DNA from: Oscillospiraceae bacterium
GTDB taxonomy: Bacteria; Bacillota; Clostridia; Oscillospirales; Oscillospiraceae
Assembly (NCBI GenBank): GCA_009785655.1
Contig: WQVW01000128.1
Coordinates: forward strand, 1-5,404
DNA length: 5,404 bases
Reading direction: 5' to 3'
The translations under genes were made by a program, and so were the position numbers. Position 1 is the first letter of the stretch. Every line of letters begins with the position of its first letter. Below, piece after piece: positions 1 to 5,404 of the stretch. The notes under the pieces are model-generated. The model saw nothing but the letters and a program-made list of their open reading frames with translations. It searched no databases and was not told the origin of the DNA.

Positions 1-161
1 GCACCCGTTTCGCCCACCAGTCCCAGTGTTTGGCCTTTCTTCAGCCACAGGCTCACTCCGTTCACCGCTTCCACTGTCTCGTCTTCCAGAACGTAGTGTA
101 CCACCAAGTCCTCTACTGCTAAAACCACTTCCTCTGTGGTTGCTTTGTGCTCTTTACTCAT
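1..161 (-). CDS. ABC transporter ATP-binding protein, DppD/OppD-like (5' part only)
   Basis: This is the first 53 codons of a peptide-type ABC importer ATPase; the rest lies beyond base 1. The N-terminal beta strands read AVEDLVVHY, then VEAVNGVSLWLKKGQTLGL, the usual lead-in of DppD/OppD ATPases. The visible end, LVGETGA, is the first half of a Walker A loop (GETGAGKT in the family). The protein would sit on the cytoplasmic face and hydrolyse ATP to drive the permease encoded just upstream. The ATG at 159-161 is supported by a GGGAGG ribosome binding site eight bases away. That site overlaps the stop codon of the permease gene, and the gap between the genes is only 13 bases, so translation is probably coupled. 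The signature, Walker B and the C-terminal oligopeptide-transporter extension cannot be checked. Family assignment is sound; the substrate and the D versus F type are less certain, though position after the permease favours D. Confidence 0.88.
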   Translation of the reverse strand, partial: MSKEHKATTEEVVLAVEDLVVHYVLEDETVEAVNGVSLWLKKGQTLGLVGETG

Positions 162-169
162 CTGCTCCG

Positions 170-175
170 CCTCCC
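170..175 (-). promoter_or_regulatory. Ribosome binding site of the ATPase gene, overlapping the permease stop
   Basis: GGGAGG on the minus strand lies eight bases before the ATG at 161 and shares one base with the TAG stop (175-177) of the permease gene. A ribosome finishing the permease would stand on this site, which favours coupled translation of the two membrane-complex subunits. Confidence 0.75.
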
Positions 176-2214
176 TATTTCTTCAACTTCGGGTCAAATG
201 CATCACGCAGTCCGTCGCCCAACAAGTTGAACGCCATCACCGTCAGCATGATGAACAGCCCAGGGAATGTCGTCACCCACCATGCGTGACGCACAACAGC
301 CCTGCCCGCCGAAACCAGTGAACCCCATTCAGGATACGGCACTGGAATACCAAAGCCCAGGAAGGACAGGCCGGCAGATATGAGGATCGCCGTACCCAAA
401 CTGGCTGTAAACGTGATAATAATCGGTGCCAGCCCGTTCGGTAACACTTGTGTAAACAAGATTCGGAAGTTGGACAGCCCAATTGCTTTCGCCGCTTCCA
501 CAAATTCACTGCCTTTTAACGACAGTACTGACGCCCTTGCAATCCGTATAAACACAGGTATGGCCGATACGCCGATCGCAATGATCAAGTTCGGCATCGA
601 ACGCCCCAGCGTGGTAATGATAACCATACCCAGCAGTATTCCGGGGATTGATGCCAGTGAGTCTGAAAATCTCATCAGCACTTCATCCACGACAGTCCCT
701 TCATAATAAGCGGCCAGCGAGCCCAGGAAAACGCCCACAAATGCCGCAAGAGACGTCGCGCCCAAACCGATCGGCAACGAGAATCTGGTCGCATAAATCA
801 CGCGTGTGAATAGGTTGCGACCCATATGATCCGTTCCGAATGGGAAACGTAAGCTCGGCGGAGAAAACCTATATGGAACGTTATCCGCGGCCATCGCGTC
901 AAACGGTATGAATTGTGCAACGATAAAAAGTGCCACCATGATCGCCAATATGATCATCCCGGCCATTGCACTCGGATTCCGCCGCAAGTGGTGAATGACT
1001 TCGCCACCCTTGCTGCGTTTCCTATGCTTCTGGGTCACTGATTCTCCATTTTCCACAGCAACAGGTTCTTTTTGCACATCATCATCTGTCACGGTCGCAA
1101 AGGACACAAATGCCTCTGCGGGTACGGCTTCCGCCTGTATGGCAGGTATTTCATCCCGCGCTTCAAAGTGATCTTCAACCGGCACGTCCTCAGTCTCCGT
1201 GTTATCATAGCTGGAAGGCATATCCACCAACACCGCTGTATTCTGTAACTCCGGCACAACCGCAGCGGCCTTTGCCTTTTTGGAACTAGAATATTGCGCC
1301 CGTATCCTTGGATCAATAAACGCATACGCCAGATCCACAAGTAACAGTATGAACACATATAGGATCGTTGTGAGTATAACCGCCCCCGTGGTGGTCGTCA
1401 CGTCTCGTTGCGCCACAGCTTCAACGATTAATCGTCCAACGCCCGGCCACGCGAACACCTGCTCAATGACGGCCGTGCCTGAAACGGCGATGGCTATGCT
1501 GACACCGATGGTTGTGACGATCGGAATCAATGCATTACCCAACGCATGTTTTCTGACAACGACTTTTTCAGGTACGCCTTTTGCACGCGCCGTCCGCAGA
1601 TAATCCGCTTTCAGCACCTCAAGCATACTCGACCGGGTCTGTCTGGTACAGGCCGCCAACAGCATACTTGAGGCAACTGTGGCTGGTAATATCACGCTTC
1701 GCCAGCCGTGATTGAATCCCCCGGATGGCAGCCATCCGAGAATATATGCGAAAAGCAACATCATCAAAATGCCCAGCCAAAAGCCCGGCATTGACATTCC
1801 TATCATTGTAAACGCGGTGGTTGCTGTGTCCAAGGCTTTCCCCGCGCGCCTGGCCGCAAATATCCCCAGCGGTATTGAAATCGACACGCCAATAAGAACA
1901 GTGGCTCCGGCCAAAATCAATGTATTGGGCAGTCTGGTGATATAATTATACCAAACGCTTATGCCGGTGTGGTCGCCCACGCCTAAGTCACCCTGAACCA
2001 AACGCAGCATATATCTGCCGTATCTAACTATCAATGGATCATCCAGACCGGCCTCCGCCCGCAAATCAGCGATCTCTTCTACTGTCAGCCCCTCCAGATC
2101 CCAACCAGACATAATATCACCGGGTGCGAGATCCATCAGGGTAAATACCATGAACGACACGAGAATCAGCACCGGGATAAGTAATAAGAGCCTTCTTAAA
2201 ATATAGCGAATCAA
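175..2214 (-). CDS. Fused ABC importer permease: DppB/OppB-like half plus DppC/OppC-like half in one polypeptide
   Basis: A single uninterrupted 679-residue ORF carries both membrane subunits of a peptide/nickel-type ABC importer. Residues 1-307 are a full DppB-like permease: first membrane segment at about 8-28, a large outer loop with DLAPGD and QGDLG, about five more segments, and the EAA loop around 199-238 (DYLRTARAKGVPEK) that docks on the ATPase. Residues about 309-404 are a charged linker. Residues 405-679 are a full DppC-like permease: first segment at 415-436, the family motif FGTDHMGRN at 459-467, and a second EAA loop at about 569-603 (EFVEAAKAIGLSN). Each half has its usual length and both ATPase-docking loops are intact. 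Start choice: the frame is open to 2280, but TTG at 2214 has AGGAGG seven bases upstream and gives the LIRYILRRLL start typical of DppB; the extra 22 upstream residues lack a ribosome site. The gene sits between the binding-protein gene and the ATPase gene. DppB and DppC are normally separate proteins, so this is a natural fusion or, less likely, a lost stop from a sequencing error. Confidence 0.93.
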   Translation of the reverse strand: MIRYILRRLLLLIPVLILVSFMVFTLMDLAPGDIMSGWDLEGLTVEEIADLRAEAGLDDPLIVRYGRYMLRLVQGDLGVGDHTGISVWYNYITRLPNTLILAGATVLIGVSISIPLGIFAARRAGKALDTATTAFTMIGMSMPGFWLGILMMLLFAYILGWLPSGGFNHGWRSVILPATVASSMLLAACTRQTRSSMLEVLKADYLRTARAKGVPEKVVVRKHALGNALIPIVTTIGVSIAIAVSGTAVIEQVFAWPGVGRLIVEAVAQRDVTTTTGAVILTTILYVFILLLVDLAYAFIDPRIRAQYSSSKKAKAAAVVPELQNTAVLVDMPSSYDNTETEDVPVEDHFEARDEIPAIQAEAVPAEAFVSFATVTDDDVQKEPVAVENGESVTQKHRKRSKGGEVIHHLRRNPSAMAGMIILAIMVALFIVAQFIPFDAMAADNVPYRFSPPSLRFPFGTDHMGRNLFTRVIYATRFSLPIGLGATSLAAFVGVFLGSLAAYYEGTVVDEVLMRFSDSLASIPGILLGMVIITTLGRSMPNLIIAIGVSAIPVFIRIARASVLSLKGSEFVEAAKAIGLSNFRILFTQVLPNGLAPIIITFTASLGTAILISAGLSFLGFGIPVPYPEWGSLVSAGRAVVRHAWWVTTFPGLFIMLTVMAFNLLGDGLRDAFDPKLKK
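1003..1290 (-). other. Acidic interdomain linker within the fused permease
   Basis: This codes for the stretch between the last DppB-type helix and the first DppC-type helix, roughly residues 309-404. It starts basic (SSSKKAKAAA), runs through about 67 residues with 18 Asp/Glu against two Lys/Arg, and ends strongly basic (KHRKRSKGG) just before the next membrane segment. It has no membrane segment and no domain I recognise, and is rich in V, A, P, T and S, so it is probably disordered. Known DppB and DppC topology (C-terminus and N-terminus inside) places it in the cytoplasm near the ATPases. It may descend from an N-terminal extension of DppC. Confidence 0.7.
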
Positions 2215-2221
2215 GGTTTTT

Positions 2222-2227
2222 CCTCCT
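2222..2227 (-). promoter_or_regulatory. Ribosome binding site that fixes the TTG start of the fused permease
   Basis: A perfect AGGAGG on the minus strand is followed by seven bases (AAAAACC) and then TTG ATT CGC. No comparable site precedes the upstream ATG at 2280, so this decides the start at 2214. A strong ribosome site paired with a weak TTG start is a common way to hold membrane-protein output at a moderate level. Confidence 0.85.
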
Positions 2228-2270
2228 ATCACCGGACTTTGGTAACACAAAATAAACACGCGATACCTTG

Positions 2271-2314
2271 TGCACAGCAACCAGGGCAGTTTAAATGCCC
2301 CAAGTTGCTGTGCA
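2271..2314 (-). promoter_or_regulatory. Intercistronic stem-loop between binding-protein and permease genes
   Basis: An 11-bp perfect inverted repeat (TGCACAGCAAC at 2271-2281 against GTTGCTGTGCA at 2304-2314) encloses a second 5-bp stem (GGGCA 2284-2288, TGCCC 2296-2300) with a 7-base loop; a 2x3 internal loop separates the stems. It begins 61 bases after the stop of the binding-protein gene on the transcript and ends 56 bases before the permease start. No clean U-run follows it on the minus strand, so it is more likely an RNA-stabilising or partly attenuating hairpin than a full terminator. Such structures after binding-protein genes (as in malE-malF) are known to keep the upstream part of the message abundant; that role here is inferred. 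Confidence 0.7.
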
Positions 2315-2375
2315 ATCCGGTTATTTTTCAGCCGCCTAAGCTAAACTTCTGTCATTGTCTCTATACCGTTGCGCG

Positions 2376-4037
2376 TTATGGGCGAAGATTCGCCGGAGTT
2401 TGGTCGAGATCCCAGTAAATGCCCCTCAGGCTGTAGGTAAACATGTTGCCCCATAGATGAAGCCCGCCGATGCCTTGTGTAACCGGTATGCCGTTAATGC
2501 CGTAATAGAGCGGTATAATGACCAGATCATCCCATAGCCATCTTTGCATGTCATAAGCTATCTCACGCGCGGCATTTTCATCCGCTTCATTGAGGAACTG
2601 GTTAATCAGAGACGTGAAGTAGTCATCATTGATATTTGATCTGTTGGTACCGATTCCTGGGGCAAGAATACCTGATACGTATCCTATAGCGGACGGCCCA
2701 GCTGCCACTGCAAACAGCCACATCTCCAGTTCATGACCCCATGAGTGCGCATCAACCCATTGTGGAACGTCCATTTGTATAACGTCAATGTCAATACCAA
2801 TCTCGCCCAGTTGCCGCTGAACCAGCTCTGCGGCTCTGATGGCGGCATCTCCGGCCGTTCTCATGGCGATTCTTCTTCCGTCATAGACGCTGCGCTCCAG
2901 ATAATCCCTGGCCAGCGCAACATCAAATTCTCTTAGAGGGAGTCCGTCAAGACGATAGGGCGTCACTAATCCCCATATATTTCCGTCCGGCGTCGGCATC
3001 GCCCACTGTCCGTTGGCGACGATCGCAATGTCATTGAGATTCAACGCATGGGCCACAGCCCGCCTGAAATACGGACACCGCTGAACCTCGTCTCCCATAA
3101 AGTTAAAGCTGATCGTATTCAGCCAGCCTTCATGTCGAAGGACGACAAAGTCCGAATCATTTTCCAAAAGATCCAAATCTTCCGGGCTCATTGTGAAGCT
3201 GACTTGCGCCTCTCCGTTCCGCATCATAACCGTACGCGTAGCCATTTCAGGAATTGTCCAGAATGTCATGCTGCGTGTGGGGGGTGCAGGCCCCCAATAG
3301 TCGTCATTGCGCTCAAGATTTACAAAGTTAGCGGTTGAAAAGCCGGTGACGCGGTACGGGCCTGTACCGATAGAACCCCACGCGACCGGGTCGTCCGGAT
3401 TATCATTAAATGCCTGGCGACTCAAAATAGGGGTCGCCCAGTGTGAAAGTATGTACCGCCAATCCAAATTGGGCTCTACCAATATAATATCCACCGTGTA
3501 CTCATCGATGACGTCTACTCGTTCAACTTCGCGCCATCTTGCAAAAGCGGTTCCGCCGGGGTTGGCGTGTGAGATTTCCACTGTAAATACCACATCATCC
3601 GCCGTGAATCGGGCACCATTATGGAAGTATACGCCTTGGCGAAGTTCGGCCCGGATGGTTTGGGCGTCATCACTGTGCCAGCTCACCGCCAGTTGCGGCT
3701 CCGGCCAGTCAGTTCCACCGCGGTTTGCCATCAGTCGATCCTGAATCAGGTCATATATTTGGGACGTAGACGCCGTCGCACCTGCGGGTAAGTTTATGTT
3801 GAGAACCGAGATGGCCGTCGCATCGGCAATAATGTCGATATGATCTGCCAGGTTGGCGCCTTCTGGCGGCGGCTCCGCCTCCATTGGTGCCTCTTGTTCA
3901 TTGCCGGGCGCGGCAGTGGGTGCAGTCTCGTTGCCTGTGGTTGTGTCATTTGCTGTAGGGGCACAGGCTGCCAACAACCCAAGACCCATCATCAGCACAA
4001 GGATTAACGCTAAATTTCTTCTCACTTTTTTGTTCAT
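2376..4037 (-). CDS. ABC transporter extracellular solute-binding lipoprotein, family 5 (DppA/OppA-like)
   Basis: The 553-residue product is the substrate-capturing component of a peptide/nickel-type importer, anchored on the outer face of the membrane. A basic start (MNKKVRRN) and hydrophobic core lead to the lipobox LAAC, with the lipidated Cys at residue 25. A flexible T/N/E/P/A-rich tether of about 35 residues follows. Family 5 hallmarks appear in order: LRQGVYFHNGARFTADDVVF at about 132-151, GTGPYRV at 224-230, and RRAVAHALN at 325-333; a C-terminal lobe follows. The length is normal and no key block is missing. Two starts are possible: ATG at 4046 and ATG at 4037. The AAAGG site at 4049-4053 is only two bases from the first but eleven from the second, so I chose 4037. 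The first ATG overlaps the stop of a possible small leader ORF and could be used by coupling; it would add only three residues. The gene is first in the transport operon and followed by a stem-loop. Ligand identity is not readable; peptides are the default, but this family also binds nickel chelates, sugars and other solutes. Confidence 0.93.
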   Translation of the reverse strand: MNKKVRRNLALILVLMMGLGLLAACAPTANDTTTGNETAPTAAPGNEQEAPMEAEPPPEGANLADHIDIIADATAISVLNINLPAGATASTSQIYDLIQDRLMANRGGTDWPEPQLAVSWHSDDAQTIRAELRQGVYFHNGARFTADDVVFTVEISHANPGGTAFARWREVERVDVIDEYTVDIILVEPNLDWRYILSHWATPILSRQAFNDNPDDPVAWGSIGTGPYRVTGFSTANFVNLERNDDYWGPAPPTRSMTFWTIPEMATRTVMMRNGEAQVSFTMSPEDLDLLENDSDFVVLRHEGWLNTISFNFMGDEVQRCPYFRRAVAHALNLNDIAIVANGQWAMPTPDGNIWGLVTPYRLDGLPLREFDVALARDYLERSVYDGRRIAMRTAGDAAIRAAELVQRQLGEIGIDIDVIQMDVPQWVDAHSWGHELEMWLFAVAAGPSAIGYVSGILAPGIGTNRSNINDDYFTSLINQFLNEADENAAREIAYDMQRWLWDDLVIIPLYYGINGIPVTQGIGGLHLWGNMFTYSLRGIYWDLDQTPANLRP

Positions 4038-4042
4038 AATAA

Positions 4043-4207
4043 TCATTGCCTTTCTACATTATTGTGTATCCTCAGAACATATTCGTTAAGAGTTTCCATC
4101 TTGATGTGAGCGGCAGTCACCTCCAGTTCCAATACAGCAGTCCCCGTGCCGATTCCTTGGGCACAATCGGGAGATTTCGACAAATGGCAAACTTTCTGAA
4201 TATTCAC
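4043..4207 (-). CDS. Possible small leader ORF, 54 codons, overlapping the solute-binding gene start
   Basis: Between the promoter and the binding-protein gene there is an open frame that begins at GTG 4207, directly after an in-frame TAA, and ends in TGA at 4043. The TGA overlaps the first ATG of the next gene as ATGA (4043-4046). The last 37 codons look protein-like: GIGTGTAVLELEVTAAHIK followed by METLNEYVLRIHNNVERQ, and 29 of those 37 codons start with a purine, as in real genes. Against it: the GTG has no good ribosome site and would sit only about seven bases from the predicted transcript start. Alternative starts are TTG 4132 (GGGG nine bases upstream, 29 residues) and ATG 4099 (18 residues). 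No signal peptide, membrane segment or known domain is visible. It could be a leader peptide tuning the downstream gene, a remnant of an older gene, or chance. Confidence 0.3.
   Translation of the reverse strand: MNIQKVCHLSKSPDCAQGIGTGTAVLELEVTAAHIKMETLNEYVLRIHNNVERQ
4049..4053 (-). promoter_or_regulatory. Weak ribosome binding site of the solute-binding protein gene
   Basis: AAAGG on the minus strand (within AGAAAGGC) lies eleven bases before the ATG at 4037 and two bases before the ATG at 4046. The spacing favours the downstream start. It is weaker than the sites of the two downstream genes, which is unexpected for a normally abundant binding protein and leaves room for coupling to the small ORF upstream. 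Confidence 0.5.
4146..4170 (-). promoter_or_regulatory. Two overlapping, mutually exclusive hairpins in the operon leader
   Basis: Two inverted repeats share bases. GTGCC (4146-4150) pairs with GGCAC (4160-4164), a 5-bp stem with a 9-base loop. CCGATT (4149-4154) pairs with AATCGG (4165-4170), a 6-bp stem with a 10-base loop. They cannot form together. Such alternatives can act as a switch, but both stems are short and no terminator with a U-run follows, so function is speculative. Confidence 0.2.
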
Positions 4208-4220
4208 TTACTTAATAATT

Positions 4221-4249
4221 ATTCTATTACAAAAAGATCTATACCACAA
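4221..4249 (-). promoter_or_regulatory. Candidate sigma-A-type promoter for the transport operon
   Basis: On the minus strand, TTGTGG (4244-4249) and TAGAAT (4221-4226) are separated by exactly 17 bases. The -10 box matches five of six consensus bases; the -35 box matches only TTG. The DNA upstream to about 4330 is very AT-rich with A and T runs, which could serve as an UP element. The predicted start of transcription is near 4214, giving a leader of about 175 bases. A CACAA/TTGTG inverted repeat (4245-4249 and 4257-4261) overlaps the -35 box and could be an operator, though it is short. Confidence 0.5.
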
Positions 4250-4334
4250 GCGTTTTTTGTGTGTATTAACAATTTTTATCGCAAAGCGTCGCTCTATTTT
4301 ATATATTTTGCTATATTGCGAGTTTTCGCTTCAA

Positions 4335-4373
4335 AATAAGAATCCCCCGGCTTTAAGCCGGGGGATTCTTATT
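4335..4373 (-). terminator. Rho-independent terminator after the SLH protein gene (possibly bidirectional)
   Basis: A perfect 19-bp inverted repeat (4335-4353 and 4355-4373) has a core of CCCCCGGCTT against AAGCCGGGGG. In RNA the loop would open to a few bases. On the minus strand it starts 29 bases after the stop of the SLH protein gene and the core is followed by ATTCTTATTTT, a good U-rich tail. On the plus strand the tail ATTCTTATTATTTTAT is equally suitable. It insulates the transport operon from read-through of the gene upstream. Confidence 0.92.
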
Positions 4374-4402
4374 ATTTTATTGTCGCTTTATTTGACCACA
4401 CG

Positions 4403-5404
4403 TCATCTTCTGGAAACCCGAATGTCGCTAGGCCTTGAATGCGGCCGCTCAAGACGCTGCCATTCGATGTGCGGCAGGATCTCAGTCCAATTCAAGTTGC
4501 CATTCGTCAAGCGCACAAACTCTGTGGAATGGCTGGCCTCTTGCAGGTACAGATAGTACCATGCGTTCGTGTTCGTCTTGTCAGGCCAGCGTGTGCGTCC
4601 GTCAAGCAGACTATCGGTGGAATCCGGTACACGATTCAGCATACGGTTGACAATCGCTGCCACTTCAGCACGGGTGATCAAGTCATTCGGTCTGAAGCTT
4701 CCGTCGCCGGAGCCTTCTACCCATCCGAATTGTGCCAAGCGGTTGATATAGTTCTCTGCCCAGTGTCCGGATATGTCGGTGAATGCACGTTCTACCCGAC
4801 CCGGCTCTTCAAAGAACCTTGCCACCATCGCCGCTACTTCGGCACGGGTGATTGAGTGGTTCGGCTGGAACGTCCCGTCAGGACGGCCTTGCACAACGCC
4901 GGCGTTTGCCATCGTTGATACTGCGTTGTTGAACCATTGCGTGCCGCTGACGTCATCGAATTGATTCTGCTGTTCCCACACTTCGACCCGGAAGTCATCG
5001 CTGAGCAACCTGAAGAATATGGTTGCCACTTCGGCGCGGGTCATGTTTGCGCCCGGATAGATGTTCCCACTGGGTCGTCCGATGATGAACGAGTTGTGGT
5101 ACGGTGAGAACGGTGTGAGATCAGGCTCATTGTCATCCGGTGTGAATACCCAGAATCCTGTAAATGTCACATCCTGGTTCGGCATGACGAATGTCGGCGT
5201 TGTGATGCTTGCATGATTCCAGCCGTTGAATGTCCATGTCCCTGTGACACCGGCCGCATTTCTTGTTGCGGTGGTGGTCGGTATACCTGCCACGACGACA
5301 ATTGTACCTGCCGGCGTCGGCTGCGGTGTGACCGGCATTCCGCTGTAAGTCGGCGGTCTAACACCTGTGACCGTGTAGATTACGTTCGGCACACCTGGTG
5401 TAAA
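4403..5404 (-). CDS. SLH-domain cell-surface protein with a beta-repeat module (C-terminal part)
   Basis: The frame is open to the window edge; the visible 333 residues are the C-terminus of a longer exported protein. The GTG at 5392 is an internal Val (preceded in frame by FTPG), not a start. Residues about 10-87 form a Listeria/Bacteroides-type or InlB-B-like beta repeat, recognised by GTWTFNGW and the closing FVMPNQDVTFTGFWVF. Three SLH units follow: about 102-137 (IIGRPSG and MTRAEVATIFFRLL), 147-199 (FDDVSGTQWFNNAV, GVVQGRPDGTFQP, ITRAEVAAMVARFF) and 207-257 (FTDISGHWAENYI, WVEGSGDGSFRPN, ITRAEVAAIVNRML). The first lacks the usual FxD start. SLH triplets bind pyruvylated secondary cell-wall polymers and hold proteins on the surface. 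The last 66 residues (from about 268) are Trp-rich and end RVSRR. The TRAEVA codons recur at DNA level near 4660, 4840 and 5030. A terminator follows the stop, so it is probably not part of the transport operon. What the missing N-terminal part does cannot be told. Confidence 0.93.
   Translation of the reverse strand, partial: FTPGVPNVIYTVTGVRPPTYSGMPVTPQPTPAGTIVVVAGIPTTTATRNAAGVTGTWTFNGWNHASITTPTFVMPNQDVTFTGFWVFTPDDNEPDLTPFSPYHNSFIIGRPSGNIYPGANMTRAEVATIFFRLLSDDFRVEVWEQQNQFDDVSGTQWFNNAVSTMANAGVVQGRPDGTFQPNHSITRAEVAAMVARFFEEPGRVERAFTDISGHWAENYINRLAQFGWVEGSGDGSFRPNDLITRAEVAAIVNRMLNRVPDSTDSLLDGRTRWPDKTNTNAWYYLYLQEASHSTEFVRLTNGNLNWTEILPHIEWQRLERPHSRPSDIRVSRR

Larger units (their letters stand above)
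4038..4402. other. Long intergenic region between the SLH protein gene and the transport operon
   Basis: These 365 bases separate two genes read in the same direction. They hold, in transcription order, a strong terminator (4335-4373), an AT-rich block (about 4200-4334) with the likely operon promoter, and a leader of higher GC (about 4047-4200) with a possible small ORF, two overlapping hairpins and a TGTCGAA match. No tRNA, recognised riboswitch or insertion-sequence end was seen. The sharp change in base composition near 4200 marks the border between promoter DNA and leader. Confidence 0.7.

Noticed and set aside
380..706. Plus-strand frame opposite the DppC-like half
   Set aside because: It is antisense to well-conserved permease codons and shows no protein family features; the same holds for other plus-strand frames opposite the binding protein and SLH genes.
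1089..1358. Alternative minus-strand frame over the linker region, as a sign of frameshift between the permease halves
   Set aside because: Its translation is Arg/Leu/Cys-rich without permease features, and the main frame stays open and matches the family on both sides of the linker.
2215..2280. Upstream ATG extension of the permease ORF (22 extra residues)
   Set aside because: No ribosome site precedes 2280, the extra residues are unlike DppB N-termini, and the segment runs into the intergenic stem-loop; TTG 2214 with AGGAGG is far better.
2271..2314. Hairpin called as a rho-independent terminator
   Set aside because: On the transcribed strand the stem is followed by CAAGGTATCGCG rather than a U-run, and the genes after it clearly belong to the same transport system.
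4038..4046. First ATG (4046) as start of the solute-binding protein
   Set aside because: The AAAGG site is only two bases away; ATG 4037 has workable spacing and gives a cleaner signal peptide. It remains possible only through coupling to the small ORF.
4046..4339. Plus-strand frame of 97 codons across the leader and promoter
   Set aside because: It runs through AT-rich promoter DNA, has no ribosome site, an unlikely composition, and is antisense to the operon leader.
4440..4447. NotI recognition sequence GCGGCCGC, possibly a cloning scar
   Set aside because: It lies within the continuous SLH protein frame with no flanking vector or linker sequence; a natural occurrence is the simplest reading.
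1..5404. CRISPR array, tRNA/rRNA, transposase or attachment sites
   Set aside because: No regularly spaced repeats, tRNA-like cloverleaf, transposase-like protein or terminal inverted repeats were seen; the only near-repeats are the TRAEVA codons of the three SLH units.

Overview
All recognisable genes in this window lie on the minus strand and read from high to low coordinates. The organism looks like a Clostridia-type member of the Bacillota. The clues are S-layer homology (SLH) domains behind a Listeria/Bacteroides-type beta repeat, a lipoprotein solute-binding protein with a long T/N/E/P-rich tether, strong AGGAGG-type ribosome binding sites, and a mid-GC genome with AT-rich promoter DNA. 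This placement comes from protein style, not from a marker gene.

Layout in transcription order. (1) 5404-4403: C-terminal 333 residues of a cell-surface protein with one beta-repeat module, three SLH units and a short tail; its N-terminus lies outside the window. (2) 4373-4335: a strong terminator with U-rich flanks on both strands. (3) 4334-4038: AT-rich promoter DNA and a leader of about 175 nt. The leader holds a possible 54-codon small ORF that ends in an ATGA overlap with the first ATG of the next gene, two overlapping hairpins and a 7-base Spo0A-box-like match. (4) 4037-2376: a family 5 extracellular solute-binding lipoprotein. (5) 2314-2271: a strong stem-loop in the intergenic gap. 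(6) 2214-175: one 679-codon ORF containing both ABC importer permeases, a DppB/OppB-like half and a DppC/OppC-like half, joined by a strongly acidic linker of about 95 residues. (7) 161-1: the first 53 codons of a DppD/OppD-like ATPase, cut by the window edge just at its Walker A motif.

Genes 4, 6 and 7 form a dpp/opp-type import operon: the lipoprotein captures substrate outside the membrane, the fused permease makes the channel, and the ATPase (probably with a second ATPase beyond the edge) powers transport. The stem-loop after the binding-protein gene probably lets that protein be made in excess. The substrate cannot be read from the sequence; peptides are only the family default. The SLH gene is separated by a terminator and is probably an independent neighbour.

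The most unusual item is the single-chain permease. Two-gene permeases are the rule in this family, and the fusion leaves the two halves with a highly charged cytoplasmic tether between them. The leader small ORF is the second item worth checking.
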